From: Paralvinella palmiformis
Lineage: Eukaryota; Annelida; Polychaeta; Terebellida; Alvinellidae
NCBI GenBank assembly: GCA_025642065.1
Contig: JAODUP010000562.1
Span: 1-64,000, forward strand
DNA length: 64,000 nt
Direction of reading: 5' to 3'
Shown here: in pieces, positions 35,301 to 47,755 of the stretch
Numbering within the stretch: position 1 is the stretch's first letter
How the letters are laid out: each line of letters begins with the position of its first letter
Made by a program: the position numbers and the translations under genes
Notes under the pieces: generated by a model
Told to the model about the DNA's origin: nothing
Seen by the model: only the letters and a program-made list of their open reading frames with translations
Databases searched by the model: none

Positions 35301-36190
35301 GAGTACCTGATATTTGCAACATGTGTATATTCATTGTTTCTTATATAAATGTGTGTTTGCGCAGCTACTAAAGGAGAAAGAAAATAACTATTTATCAATT
35401 TTCATTTAATTATTTATGACTTATAAAGGCACCGACAGCATAATGATTTAATCATACAAACACTGTTGCACACTACCAGTATGCTACGGTAATATTTTCA
35501 AGATACAGTGGATGCTCTGATGGCAGTTATGTATATGCAAGATTTGAGCATTTATTGAGCAATAATTATGATTTCAAATATTTCCTGGTATTTCCACATA
35601 ATTACTACTATTTCTCATTGTCCTAGGAAATGTGTTTATTTCAAACACATTGACAGGTCTGGTTTAGAATCCAGCCATGTCCCAAACATAGAGATAGTTT
35701 TTAGGGTTAAAGCATTCACGGGCAGTGAGTGACATATCAATGTAAGCCAAAGTTCTTTAATCCCCCAAATCAAACACTTCCAGTGAACAGCCATTTGTTG
35801 CAGTAATCTGCTGGAATATATGTTTTAATTTCACTTATTAAGAGATTTTAAACAATATAAAACTTATTGCCATGCCACTTTTTGGGGGGCATTTTTAGAC
35901 GTCATGTTGGAATATATTTCTTTTATTTATTACCAATGCAGAGAAAAAAGGGTATCTCAGAAACATCACGGTGTTGTTCTTGTGAGATAGGTCTATAAAA
36001 GTATATCAAGTAAACAGATTCTAAGATCTCACAGCCTCAGACTAGTATTTCAAGCCTCGAATATTTATTACTTATAATTGATTTGTCTGTAAAGGTTAAT
36101 TATTAGTAGAATTATGCGGCACTTTACAGGTGAACTCTCGTCTCCCGTTCATCCATAATTGGACCAATACTGGTAATTGATAGGTTGTTT
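32340..36190. other. AT-rich intergenic DNA upstream of SMYD4-like genes
   Basis: Almost free of microsatellites and SINEs, in contrast with 1-32 kb. No open frame with coding character. It should contain the promoter and noncoding first exon of the frameshifted SMYD4-like gene. Confidence 0.5.
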
Positions 36191-36221
36191 TCTTTCAGGT
36201 ATTTTTTATGTTCAACTTGCC

Positions 36222-38165
36222 ATGGCTACTCACAATAACCTCAGCAGCGTTATATCCAAATTGTGGTGTCAATCACCAGATAAACTGAATGGTTTGTCCA
36301 CCTTAAAAACTAATCGGCAACGAGTTGATTATGCTTATTCTTCTCGCGTCTTTGACGATGCCTTTAACATCGTTCCAAATGGAAAGTCGATGAAGTCGGG
36401 TAGACTGTCCGAGCAGTTCCGGATGAATGGTAATAAAATGTTTAAGACGAAACGGTATGAAGAAGCATTAAAACACTACACCGAGTCTCTACTACTGGCT
36501 CCTTTTCCATCTGGAAATGTCATGGATAAGGAAGCCACCCACTTGGCTGTTGCATTCAGCAACAGATCAGCAGCATTGTACCATCTGAGCAAGTACAGTT
36601 CTTGCCTGAAAGATATTAATTACAGCCTGGAGCATGGCTATCCCGTGGATCAGGTATACAAGCTACATGATCGTGCTGGCAGATGTCATCTAGCACTATG
36701 TCGGCACCAGAAAGGCAGCGGAAGCATTCGAGTCCGCTCTTGGCAGTCTTGAGCAATCCTCTTTACAGGATTCCAATAAGAAGAAATGGTCACTTTCCTT
36801 ATGCAGAGAGCTGAAAAAGATATCATCTTCACCTGATGCCATTCAGGAATTGTGCACCACCAGTTGATGGAATTCAGTGCCCAGAGATACCACCACTGAA
36901 AGGCAATTCCAACTCTAACTTGCCAGATGCCTCTAGTTTTATATCTCTGAAGTGCAGTGAAGAGCTTGGTAGGCACATGGTGTCTAATGGTCAACTACAT
37001 CCTGGAGATGTTGTGTTCAGCGAGTGGCCATACGTAGCTATTTTGCATGCACAGTTCTATAAGAGCTACTGTTTCTGCTTGTCACATTGCTGTTTCGCTG
37101 CCTTACCCATGCCAGCAGTGCTCTGAGGTAGTCTACTGCAGCAAACAGTGTCAGCTGGAATCTTGGCCAGTGCATAGCGTGGAGTGTAAGAATCTCAGTC
37201 TTTTGGCAGAAGACTGGGTTTACAAGTTAGGTCATCTGGCGCTGTTGGCAGTCATCTCGGCACCAAGGGAGATGCTACAGTCAGCCAGTGTGCTGGAGGC
37301 CTCAGATGAGGGAAACACCAGTTACCATCGTTTCTGTCAGCTTGTCACTCACGAGAAGGACAGGGAACCAGATAGCAACATCCAGCTTGTCACAATGGCA
37401 GTTTATCTGACAGAGGTGCTGAAGTCGGTGCAGTTTTTGAAAGACCTTGAAGAAAAGTTGGTATGTCAGCACATTCTGCATGCACTCCAGATTGTCCAAT
37501 GTAATGGCATTGCACTTACACAGATGTTGAACACGGACCAGTTCCATCACAGCAAGCCTCAGTCAATTGGTCAGGCAGTCTGTCTGGCCCTGGCATTGGC
37601 CAATCATTCCTGTGATCCAGATATGGAGCTCTGCTTCTATGGCAACCGGTGTATAGCCAGAGTGGTTAAAGTCGTTGACACAGGATCGCAGCTCTGCTAC
37701 GACTATGGGCCAGTTTTCACTCTTCAGGGGAAAACTGAGCGGAAGAAATATCTCCAGGAAAACTATTACTTCACCTGCAACTGTGCTGCCTGCCGAAATG
37801 ACTGGCCACTGTTCGGTGAATTAAACGAAACCCGTCTGACGCTGAAGTGTCAGAAATGTCACCAGTCATTACCTCTGCTGGCCACTTCGGACGTGATAAC
37901 ATGTAAACGCTGTGACGAGCAGCTGTCTGTCGGGATGACACTAACCGAGCTCTCCAAGTCGCACGACGAGTATGCTTTGGCTTCGAAACGGGCCAGCTGC
38001 GGCAAGCTGCTAGAAGCGCTACCGGTTCTGGTGCGACATCTGGAACGTTTAGACAGCTTCGTATGTGAGCCGTGGAAGGAGTTCTACAGCTGTCAGGCTA
38101 CCATCAAGCAATGCTATCGTCTTCTAGGAGCCAAGTATGGGCAGAACTGCGGAATACTCTGTTAG
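36222..38165 (+). CDS. SMYD4-like SET/MYND protein, upstream tandem copy with three frameshifts
   Basis: Four in-order segments: 36222 to about 36698, 36703 to about 36860, about 36860 to 37072, and 37080-38165. Together they cover TPR (NKMFKTKRYEEALKHYTE), MYND zinc ligands (PCQQCSEVVYCSKQC), SET core (ANHSCDPDMELCFYGNR, CYDYGP) and post-SET (YYFTCNCAAC), about 646 codons. Each junction is a +1 shift: four bases 36699-36702 in place of three, a second shift between 36815 and 36864, and seven bases 37073-37079 in place of six. The fixed zinc spacing pins the third one. None is in a homopolymer. Either this is a young pseudogene or the assembly has indel errors. A strong acceptor (TTTCTTTCAG, ending 36198) suggests the coding exon follows a 5'-UTR intron, as in the downstream paralogue. 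The two paralogues clearly differ in sequence, so the duplication is old. Confidence 0.75.
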
Positions 38166-38540
38166 GTTAACGGTTATTCGATAGTAAGTGAGTCTTGCCT
38201 GTGTGTGCCCAGTCTGACGCTTGAATTTGTTGCAGTGATACCCCTTTTTCGATTCGAGACAATTAAATGATGTCATAAAATCTTTTTCACCTCTTCTGTG
38301 CCGTCCAAATCCCATCCTGATAACAGCTATGTTTACATGTCCAAGACATGTTCCCAGAATGACCATCTTTGAGTTTGAAATATAAAGCTTGTTCATACCA
38401 AAATATTGTTCCACATCTATCAGTGTGACGTGTTACTTATTTCTGATGCTTGTGTATTTTGTTCACCAATTGTTTGTTTATTTAAAATATTTTTTTAACA
38501 CCCACTCACACATGCCTGGTGCTCATTCAGACGGCATCAC

Positions 38541-38573
<33 letters not shown>

Positions 38574-39867
38574 TTCTAGGTGGTTTTTAGATTGGTCACC
38601 AAATGGAATTTGCCTTTTGTGTTCTTCTCAATAGAACGGTTTAGTAAAGGTATCCGTTTTATTTCAGGCTTGCAAATTTACATCTGCTACACACTGAATA
38701 TAATATATTTCCTGTTTGGATTTCTTAATCTAAAATGTCATCCTTATTTTAGTAACTTCAGGTGTGCCCCAGCACACTTTACCTTTCTGTTTTAAACCCA
38801 ATTAACGTTTTTATTTTGCGACTGCCTACCTAATCCTGGTTTGTACATACAATCCTTTCCTTCCAGATCTAGCTCCTGGGCTGTAATACAAAACCAGAGC
38901 TTTGGTCTTCTAGTTTCTTCTCTGGATATTGGCACAGTGCCAGGTCATCCCCCCCTCAACCGTCTATCTGTGCCGCTACAGACTGATCCCGAATGTGGCT
39001 TGTTCTGGAGTGAGATACCTAGTGTTCCCTCCCTGCATGCTGCTGGATAAATATTCCAGATGGTGTCCGTGTACCTGAATATAAATATCTAGCCGTTTGT
39101 TCCACGTGTGGAGAACACCCGGGAGTGTACCAGTTAGTTGTTGTGGAATCTGTGATAATATCAGCTACAGTAAGAGATGTTTTTTTAAATTATTAGACTG
39201 TCACTGTGTAGCCAACAAGGCAACAGTTAACACACACATACATACACATGAGGCAAACAGAATACATCCTATCGCCTATCTCTAAGATCACATATTGTAC
39301 AATAACCACTGCAGACTGCACTGTATTATGTATATTTGATAAACAGGGGGTTGTAAAAAATTAAATGTTACATATGTTGCTTTCGACCAGAAACATTTAA
39401 CAGGTTTGGTACTTTCTGGAAGTAGGTGCTATGTCAGTATCAGTATGTGTTGGATCTCCGTGTATCCGGTTAATACTAATAACAGGTCTGTTTTCATATA
39501 ATCCTGTTTGATTTATAGCCTTTAGATGAATGTTTCAGGTGTGCAATAAAAAATCCTCAATCACAGTCAATGTGCATCACCTGAACTTTAGCATTACACA
39601 CTATCGGTTATGTGTGGCTAAATTTGAAACAAGTTAACAGCTGTTTGACAGTGAGTACTTTGTAGGTGATTGCGTTAGACATCTGTCATGATGAACCTGT
39701 CGCAATGTTTTGAGCCATCACATACCATATGATATGGTTAATTTCTTTACTGGTCCAAAATATTTAGATACTTGAATGGGAATTGAACCTACTACCTAGG
39801 ACTAGTCACTAGGTGCCGTCGTTCAAGATGCAGCAATTTGATTACAGCTCACTGGTGGCTTTTTATT

Positions 39868-39948
<81 letters not shown>

Positions 39949-41386
39949 GAGAGAGAGAGAGCATTTATCTACCTTCAATATCTTTTCCATTATTGATGTT
40001 GGTTTTCCTTCTTCCATAAGTCAACACTAACACAATACATGCAAGATGACAACAATTGTTGTTTACTTTCACATTATTAATTGCTTTTATCAGGTATCTT
40101 GTATGCATCTACACACACACACATATATATATATATTATATATATCAGAGATCAGCATATAGCAACTCTCCTGTCTATTCAAGACTTTAGAATTAGCTAG
40201 TAAACGTAAGGGACTTTATCATGTTGCAAGTATCAGCAACATAATGCTGAACATGTACATGGGCAAATATTATTTAAATATATTTTATATAAGGTAATGA
40301 TAGGACAATATTAATTTCCATTGCTTATCCTTAACCACTATTATTACTTTGTGATATACCTGGCACCAGCCAGTACAGCCACTGAATGGATTTCCATCCT
40401 GGCATCATTATTGCTTTAAATATGAGAATATATGCAACCATTACTGGGTAACAAATTTAAGAAACTATGGGTGCAGATACATTTATTAATGTCACGTATA
40501 CTTGGAGGTAGATACAGGTATGTGACCTAGCCATAGCCCATTAGGAAAGTGTTTACATCATGGGTTTGGACAAATCCATATACTCCATGGGTACCTATAT
40601 TTTGTGTGTGCAGCTATGAATGTACTGATGTAGAAGTGCTGATCTCTAGTGTATATGTACATTTTGTGCATGTGTCTCTCTGTATGTATATACATTGTAT
40701 ACATATATATATATATATATATATTGTATGTGTGTGTACATTTCGTGCATTCTCTCACTCGCTCTCTGTTTGTGTGTGTGTGCATGCACGTGTGTGTCTG
40801 TCAGGAGTTGTACACACCGTTTTCTCCACCACTTGGACTTGAGTAATCCAGACAGATGTAATTGATATTTTTTAGGTTGATTACTTAAGTATTATTTCAT
40901 ATCATCAGACTTAAATACTAATGAACATGGCAAGACACCAGATAGCACCAACCAACCTGATATGTTGTGAGATGAGATCTTATCTAGAAACATTGACCCC
41001 TTATGCTTTTAGTGACAAGGGAATAAATTAAAAGAAACTCTTGCAGTGTTTTTCCCATCAAGATATATTGAGCTGTTCTTCTGAATGCAAGAGTTGATGT
41101 TTCTATTATGAATCAGATGTGCCACTATATTAGATTATATTTCCTACAATGTCACCTTAGTATTGTGCTAGTTAGTCTTAGTTTGTGTCTGCCTGCATTT
41201 AAAGTCTACACATACACACACATACATACATACATACACAATGTTCATCAGTATTCAGTTCACCAAAAGAGTTAATAGCATTTTGATAATCTTTTCGGGG
41301 TATAAAACAGTTTTTGTAAATATGTTTATTAAGAACAATTTTAGAAGTGGATCATTAAGAATTGCTAAAGCATAAATAATCTGTTC
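38166..41386. other. Spacer between the SMYD4-like paralogues
   Basis: Contains CA/AT/GA microsatellites and, presumably, the first noncoding exon and promoter of the downstream copy. A weak ATTAAA at 38262 could end the upstream transcript. No other gene seen. Confidence 0.5.
39870..39960. repeat. CA, AT, GA compound microsatellite
   Basis: Lies between the two SMYD4-like genes. Confidence 0.9.
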
Positions 41387-41402
41387 TATTCTTGTGTTGC
41401 AG
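41387..41402 (+). other. Likely 3' splice site of a 5'-UTR intron, intact SMYD4-like gene
   Basis: A pyrimidine-rich run ending TTGTGTTGCAG, about 107 bp before the start codon. The same layout occurs before the upstream paralogue (acceptor ending 36198, 24 bp before its ATG). The noncoding first exon is not identified. Confidence 0.5.
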
Positions 41403-41509
41403 GTTTTGTATTTTTAGAATAGAAGTTGCTTTGTCTTGTGGAGGTTTCCTGTAGCGAAGTCACTGAAATTTCATACACCATTAACTATCCCCATCACTGA
41501 TTCGTTATC

Positions 41510-43567
41510 ATGATGTCTGGTCAACCATCCGCACAAACAAACCCAGGTGGCAGCACCGTCACAGATAAAGATGTTGTCAAACAGGAGGCAGAGTTTGTCT
41601 CGGAACGTATGGACATGATGATCAGTGCCATACTAGAAGATAAGCAGAAGGAGAGACTCTCCGAGTTCAATCAGAAGCAGACGGATGAAGATCGCTTTAG
41701 CTACATCTGGAGCCTGCCACCTGTACATGAAGTGATTCAGCTGGAAGAAGAGTATAGTGGAAAGTCTTCCACCGAAGCAGCAAAATTCCGTCAGAAGGGC
41801 AATAAATATTTTCAAAACAAGAGCTACCTAAGTGCGTTGGATGCATACAGCAAGAGCGTGATTCAGGCGCCAGTCCTGAAGGAAGGTGGCCAAGGTGACA
41901 ATGAGCTTGCCTTGTCTTACGGTAACAGATCAGCAACATTGTATCACCTTTGTAGGTACAGAGACTGTCTTGATGATATAGAGCTGGCTTTCCAAAGTGG
42001 GTATCCAAAGGACTCCTGCTACAAGTTGTTCGACAGACGAGGTAAATGTTACCTGGCCATGGGGAAAGGGAACAGTGCAAGGGAGAGCTTCACTAAAGCC
42101 CTTGAATGCATTCAATCATTGCCGATGGATGAACGCTTATTGGCAAAGTGGAATGAAAATCTCGCAAAGCAGCTGAATGATTGTAACAGTTGTGGAAAGG
42201 CAAGGGTTGTCGACAAATCGAAACCAGAACGAAGTCTGCCAAAATTGACGCATGGTCCCAACGAGAATTACCCCAGACTGTCCAGGGATGTCCGAGTGGA
42301 ATACAACAAGAACAAGGGTCGTCACCTGAAGGCCGACCAAGACATACACGTTGGTGATGTTCTGGCTGTAGAAGAACCTTATTCATCTGTTTTGTATCAG
42401 GAACAGCATGAGACACATTGTTATAACTGTATGAGTAGAGTGGACAGACCTGTTCCATGTGTGCAGTGTTCAACAGTTGTATTCTGCAGTCAGGGCTGCA
42501 GACAGAGGGCATGGCAACAGTATCATCAGTATGAATGTCGGTTCTTCGTCCTATTTGACAAGCTGTTATGTGCCAGAATAGGACATCTGGCCATCAGAAC
42601 TGTGATGGTAACTGGACTGACATTCATCCTGGACTATCTGCGTAACAAAAAAAATCTGAAGCTTTCTGGTCAGGAAGAAACAGACCCGAATAAAGATCAA
42701 GTGTACAGAGGTAATTACGATAATATCTATCATCTTGAAGCAAATACCAAGGAGCGATTTCCCATTAATTTATTCGATTACACAGTAATTGCAGCATTTC
42801 TGAACAAGATCCTTATCAAGTCTGACTTTTTCAAGCAGGATGGTGAAGACTATGCTACCGCTGAGAATGTAACTCTGATCGGTGGTTTATTGTTGCATCA
42901 ACTGCAGATTATCCAGTGCAATGCCATTCGTATTCTAGAAGCTGTGCCGGGCTGTCAGTTTGATCAGCCAGGCAACATGACCATCATAGGTGTTGCTCTG
43001 TATCCCACAGAGTCACTGGTTAACCATTCCTGTGATCCTGTTGGCGATTTCAGCATGTACGGTGACAAGCTCGTGTTTCGTGCGATCCGAAATATTTATG
43101 GAGGAGAAGAGGTGACTGTCTCATATGGCCCATTATATTATGATAGTCCAATCAAAATAAGACAACAGCAGCTACGTGAATGCTACTTTTTTACGTGTGA
43201 CTGTGAGGCGTGCACCGAGTTTTGGCCGACCGTGTCACAGCTCGAAGATTGCGTGATAACATTCAGGTGCGAGGCATGCCGTAACATTATTGATGTGTCA
43301 AAGAATCCCTACAAGAAGATTACAACCTGCGAGGACTGTCATCATCAGCAGAACTTGGAACAGGTGGTCGGCAAGCTGGAAATGTCACACGAGAACATAT
43401 TTACCTCGGCCATGGGTGATGCATTTGCGGGTCGCTATGGTGAGGCTGCTGGCAAATATGCTGATCATCTAGTACTAATGCAGAAGTACCTCAGTCAGCC
43501 ATGGCGCGAATTCACTTCATGTCAGGTTTGCCTGAAGCAATGTTACAGGTTACTAGCGAGTCAGTGA
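41510..43567 (+). CDS. SMYD4: SMYD4-like SET and MYND domain protein, intact
   Basis: Single-exon reading frame of 685 codons. TPR-like helices lie at about 89-205 (AKFRQKGNKYFQNKSYLSAL, ELALSYGNRSATLYHL). The first part of the split SET is near 260-295, the MYND zinc finger at 304-343 (CYNC, PCVQC, VFCSQGC), the SET core at NHSCDP (505-510) and GGEEVTVSYGP (531-541), and the post-SET zinc at CDCEAC (563-568). An additional pair CEAC (587-590) and CEDC (607-610) looks like another zinc site. This domain order, with an N-terminal TPR and MYND inside SET, is typical of SMYD4, a predicted lysine methyltransferase; vertebrate SMYD4 is about 800 residues. The start is the first of two Met codons. 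A likely 5'-UTR intron acceptor ends at 41402. A poly(A) signal lies at 44088. Substrate unknown. Confidence 0.9.
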   Translation: MMSGQPSAQTNPGGSTVTDKDVVKQEAEFVSERMDMMISAILEDKQKERLSEFNQKQTDEDRFSYIWSLPPVHEVIQLEEEYSGKSSTEAAKFRQKGNKYFQNKSYLSALDAYSKSVIQAPVLKEGGQGDNELALSYGNRSATLYHLCRYRDCLDDIELAFQSGYPKDSCYKLFDRRGKCYLAMGKGNSARESFTKALECIQSLPMDERLLAKWNENLAKQLNDCNSCGKARVVDKSKPERSLPKLTHGPNENYPRLSRDVRVEYNKNKGRHLKADQDIHVGDVLAVEEPYSSVLYQEQHETHCYNCMSRVDRPVPCVQCSTVVFCSQGCRQRAWQQYHQYECRFFVLFDKLLCARIGHLAIRTVMVTGLTFILDYLRNKKNLKLSGQEETDPNKDQVYRGNYDNIYHLEANTKERFPINLFDYTVIAAFLNKILIKSDFFKQDGEDYATAENVTLIGGLLLHQLQIIQCNAIRILEAVPGCQFDQPGNMTIIGVALYPTESLVNHSCDPVGDFSMYGDKLVFRAIRNIYGGEEVTVSYGPLYYDSPIKIRQQQLRECYFFTCDCEACTEFWPTVSQLEDCVITFRCEACRNIIDVSKNPYKKITTCEDCHHQQNLEQVVGKLEMSHENIFTSAMGDAFAGRYGEAAGKYADHLVLMQKYLSQPWREFTSCQVCLKQCYRLLASQ

Positions 43568-44087
43568 GGTATAATTAACATAGATGGCTTTACACAGCCT
43601 TGGAACATGAACTTGTCTTACAGTGAATTTAAACATTCTGCGGTGTTTACATGAAAATAATTAACAAGTGAACTGTGTTCAGTGAGTACAATTTGAACAT
43701 CAGGTAATCAGGTGATTAGTACACATTGTATTGTTATTATAATACTATGTTTTGGTCTAGTGATTGAAATTAATAACATTTATTCTTTTGGAAAAATTAC
43801 ATCATGTGCAGTATTATTCTTACACGTTCAGTAAATACAGAACCTTCCTTAGGAAAGTGTAACCATTTTGTTATATATTATTGTGGAGTTCCATGTAATT
43901 GCCCTAGTTCACCCAATCCATAGATTACAAGTTTTGATGTTTCTGTTTGCAGTATTTTGTATTCGCCATTAAACTTGTGGTTACATGTTTAAGAAGACTT
44001 CTCAATATTTATATGTTTTGGTTTATTTTAGTACAGTTTGTGGTGATGTTTGTTATGATTTGCTATATATACAGTCTGTTCTAAAAG

Positions 44088-44093
44088 AATAAA
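44088..44093 (+). terminator. SMYD4-like poly(A) signal AATAAA
   Basis: Canonical AATAAA about 520 bp after the stop of the intact SMYD4-like gene, followed by a T-rich, GT-containing stretch (TTGTTTTCTCTGTCG) of the kind that supports cleavage. Confidence 0.55.
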
Positions 44094-45184
44094 GTTTTCA
44101 ATATTGTTTTCTCTGTCGTATCTAGATAACAGTGATGTTTGTGACCTTGTCGTAGGAATATACAATGTCTGTTGTATATAAAATAAGAATTTAGAGGGAA
44201 TATCTAGAGATAATAAACACCTGATGTTAAAATTTTGTTATCCCAAAAGCATAATCTTATTTTTACAGTTAGTGGTGAGAAAACAGAATGCGAATTAGAA
44301 ATATAAGTTTCCAAAAAAGCTAGTCGTAGGTGTACATGTTGAGATAATGTACTTTATTAAAAAAATTGTTGTAATGATATTCATAGTTTACATTAACGTC
44401 AATAGTATAATACAATTACTCCATTTAAATTTGTTTAAAGAAATAATCCATTTCTATCTTTTGATATCAAATATCTATAAACAAAATAGTATTTCCATCA
44501 AATGTGGAGTATGGACATATTACTGAAAACATTTTAACACGTAAGAGAATGGCTTTTTCGGAATAATCTTTGCAGCATCCCTGACCCAGCTTCCTCCATT
44601 GGTTCAATGGAATAAAAGTTACAATTAGTCAGTCACTTACTGTACATCCAGGAAGGAGTCTGGGCCTCAAATTGCCAAAACATTTTTTCTGAATACTTGT
44701 TATGATATGTCAAGCCAGGTACAATGGGAAAATTGTTCTCACGAGGGTTCTACTTGTGCGCTATGCTGCAATAAATTCAGATTTCCATATAGAATTTTTA
44801 TTTCACATAAATTAATGTTTAAACATAGATAATGGAATCTCAAATACAAGAAAACAGAGTTAATTGGCATATTACTAGAGTAAGGAGAGGATCAGAAACA
44901 GAATTTGAAAAGTTTCATTTCATATCTATTTTATATAAATTTCAAGATCAACAGATCAGATCACTGACAGGTATCTCATACTCCTGTTTTGTATAAAAAT
45001 TCCACTTTTTACTTCAATAAGCTCAATATTTAAAACTTGCTGTATTATGCCAGAAAACAATAAAGAGATAACCTTATTCAGTGTGTGTGTGTTACTGATT
45101 TACACACATTAAGGTCACCAGAAGAAAGACATTTCCCAACAGATCCTTCGATGTTAGTGGATCTGGACTATGGAAATATCCAAT

Positions 45185-45330
45185 CAACTCTATAGTCTTC
45201 AAAAAATCTTTAAAGATCTACCTTTCAGGATAATTCTAACGTTTAAATTTAATATTTTGCACGTATCCGGATTGTGAAGCGCTTCTAATAGCTAACAGGC
45301 TAAAAGTGCACTATATTAAATAAATAAAAA
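45185..45330 (+). mobile_element. L2-like LINE 3' remnant
   Basis: Reads FKKSLKIYLSG, then GAAGCGCTTCTAATAGC and GTGCACTATATTAAATAAAT: a reverse-transcriptase end plus L2-style tail between the SMYD4-like and WWC genes. Confidence 0.55.
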
Positions 45331-45823
45331 CAGTAATACAGTTAAGTATTGTGTGAAGTCTTGCCACTAGGTGGCACTGTTTTACTCCAGACATTAGCCA
45401 ATCTAAAATCTTTACAAACATAACGAATACCCTGAAGCAGTGAATAGATTCTGCTAGGATACAAATCCGGGGTGTTTCATTATGCCATTGGACGCAAACG
45501 TAACTGGCAGAGTTTGGCAATCAGAAACATCGGATTTATATCAACGGGAAAACTTCATAGTAATCTTTTTCATTTCCAGTTGGTGCTGGATGCACAACAA
45601 GCAATTTAGTGAGTTGTAATTTTGAAACCACCTGTAAAGTTTTGCTGAATTATTAGGGATTAATACCACAATCTTTCATGGGAGTGTGGCTCTTAAATGT
45701 CATACATAAGATCGTGTACTGTTCTGAAGTAGACTTTCTGCTGAAACAATATAAATCTGAACAGATGGAAGGAAGTATACATATACAATAAATACAAAAC
45801 ATGAGATTGGCATTGATCTTCAG

Positions 45824-45829
45824 TTTATT
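45824..45829 (-). terminator. Possible WWC poly(A) signal AATAAA
   Basis: The first good AATAAA on the minus strand at a plausible distance. It would give a 3' UTR of about 1.9 kb after the stop at 47756. Other AT-rich hexamers are closer, so the site is tentative. Confidence 0.35.
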
Positions 45830-47755
45830 CATAAGGTATGAATGTCCTGGTTGTACACTGTAATAATATACACATTATGTGTTCGTATGAATACAGGTTT
45901 AAAAAACGCTAATATATAAGCTGATACAGTAGGAAGCAGACATTTGGTCTGATGTATACTTGAAACACAAGCTATCTATCTATCTATATATAATATATAT
46001 AATGCCTATTTACATGTGCCGTGAACATATTAAAACTGTACGCTAACGAGTCGTCATAGAAAACAAAACAAAAATAGCTGCTTATCATTATTTGGGTTAA
46101 ACATCTACATGCAGATGAATCGCTTCATATACCGCTCGATAAAAAGGAAATATACAAATGCACACAGAAGTCTCCAAGATTCAACAACCTATGTTTCGTA
46201 GTGGCTCACCTAATATAGGCCGACAGCAAACAGAAACCCGAACACTTCTTACATAAAACAAATCTCACTTTAACGCATTATCAGCTCAACAATAACAAAC
46301 AGAAGAAATAGTATAAATAATAGGTGCCCTGGGAGGTGCCAAAGTTGTCACTGGAACAAGACAACAGTTATTATTATATAACAAAACTCTACGGTGATGA
46401 TCATTTAGACTTCAAGGTGCTTACATTATGTAGAATCTCCAGTCGTTCAGCGTTACACTCATCCAGTTTAACCTCCCAACATTGACGTGGCCTCCTAAAC
46501 TACGTGTTTCTTTCTAAATAATAGGTCCATTGCATTTGGGCTCCTTTACTATTATAATAACAGTGCTTTTTACACCAGTTCGTGGTGGTGATGATGATGA
46601 TGATGGCGACACCGGATAACAGATTGAATAGGTAAGTATTTACACCAGGTTCCCGTGATCATAATCAATACAAAAACAGTCCAAGGTGCGAGTATTATGA
46701 CAACATGCATCGTGTAACTAGACTCCAGTTTTAAATTTTCCATACTGATACGGAGAACTTTGGAACATTTCAATACCTATTCATACACAAGGCATCTTAA
46801 CTATCTGAGTTGACAGGCTTTAGATAGATATGGAATGGAATGGACATCTGTGTGCAGATAACTACACACTATCTGAAGGCACTGGAAGGTAACATACAGA
46901 GTAATTACTCTCAGCCGACATCTGCGAAGAAAAAAAAGAGCAAAACATCGGTAAAATTTAGTGCAATTAGTTGGTTCTACCGAGTTAGAATAGTCATAAA
47001 AATCCTGATGTAATGCGTACAATATGCCTTTTATTAAAATAAGTGGGACTAGCTAAATGTTTATATATAAAATAGTACCAGTAGCGATTGCGAATAGTTG
47101 CACACGGTACAAACTATACTGGGGGCATAATGCCATTCTTTTACATTGGCAAATTCAGAAAACATTCCTGCGGAAGCTTACTTTACCATTTCCAAGTAAC
47201 GTCTCTCACAACCAAGATTAAGGCACAATATGACTTGGTCCCACAATAACAAAAACATCACATTGAACTCATGAAGCGACAAACTCTATAGTAAACAATC
47301 ACAAACTGCACCTGCACTAAGAACAACACAACTAATCGTACACTAGAGCCTATGGAAATATGCCACCAAGATAATTGGGTAAAGGAGGTACTATATCACA
47401 AATACAAAGGGCAGTTGGTTATCCGTGGAGTGTATGTCCGTGCTTAGCCCACCCCAGGCCAGCCAGGGTCACAGCAAGCATATAATAATGTCATCAAAAA
47501 AAAACACACTCGGAACAAGTTACATGCAATATCATAGCTCTGCACAATACTGTGCCACATGGATGACTACCACTTAAGAACCAGCTCAGCCAAACAGAAT
47601 ATAATAATAATAATAACATGCAATACTTATATACAAGTTAGATTAAATACGTCTAATGTTGAGGTTATCACTCTGTGGGGGAAACCCAAACACTACAGAT
47701 TATTATTAGCTGATGTATTTTGTTGATTATGCTGCCTCCGAGATGTTGACTTCTA

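Larger units (their letters stand above)
43568..47755. other. Convergent 3' UTRs of SMYD4-like and WWC genes
   Basis: Two opposed transcripts face each other. The plus-strand one probably ends just after 44093 and the minus-strand one near 45820. An L2-like LINE remnant lies between. No coding frame of interest. Confidence 0.5.

Noticed and set aside
37100..37125. Placing the third SMYD4-like frameshift at the second cysteine pair
   Set aside because: This would leave the MYND start as CxC; placing it in the seven bases 37073-37079 restores CxxC with the same spacing as the paralogue.
41633..42512. Several minus-strand open frames of 60-139 codons
   Set aside because: They lie antisense to the intact SMYD4-like coding sequence and are shadows of its codon use.
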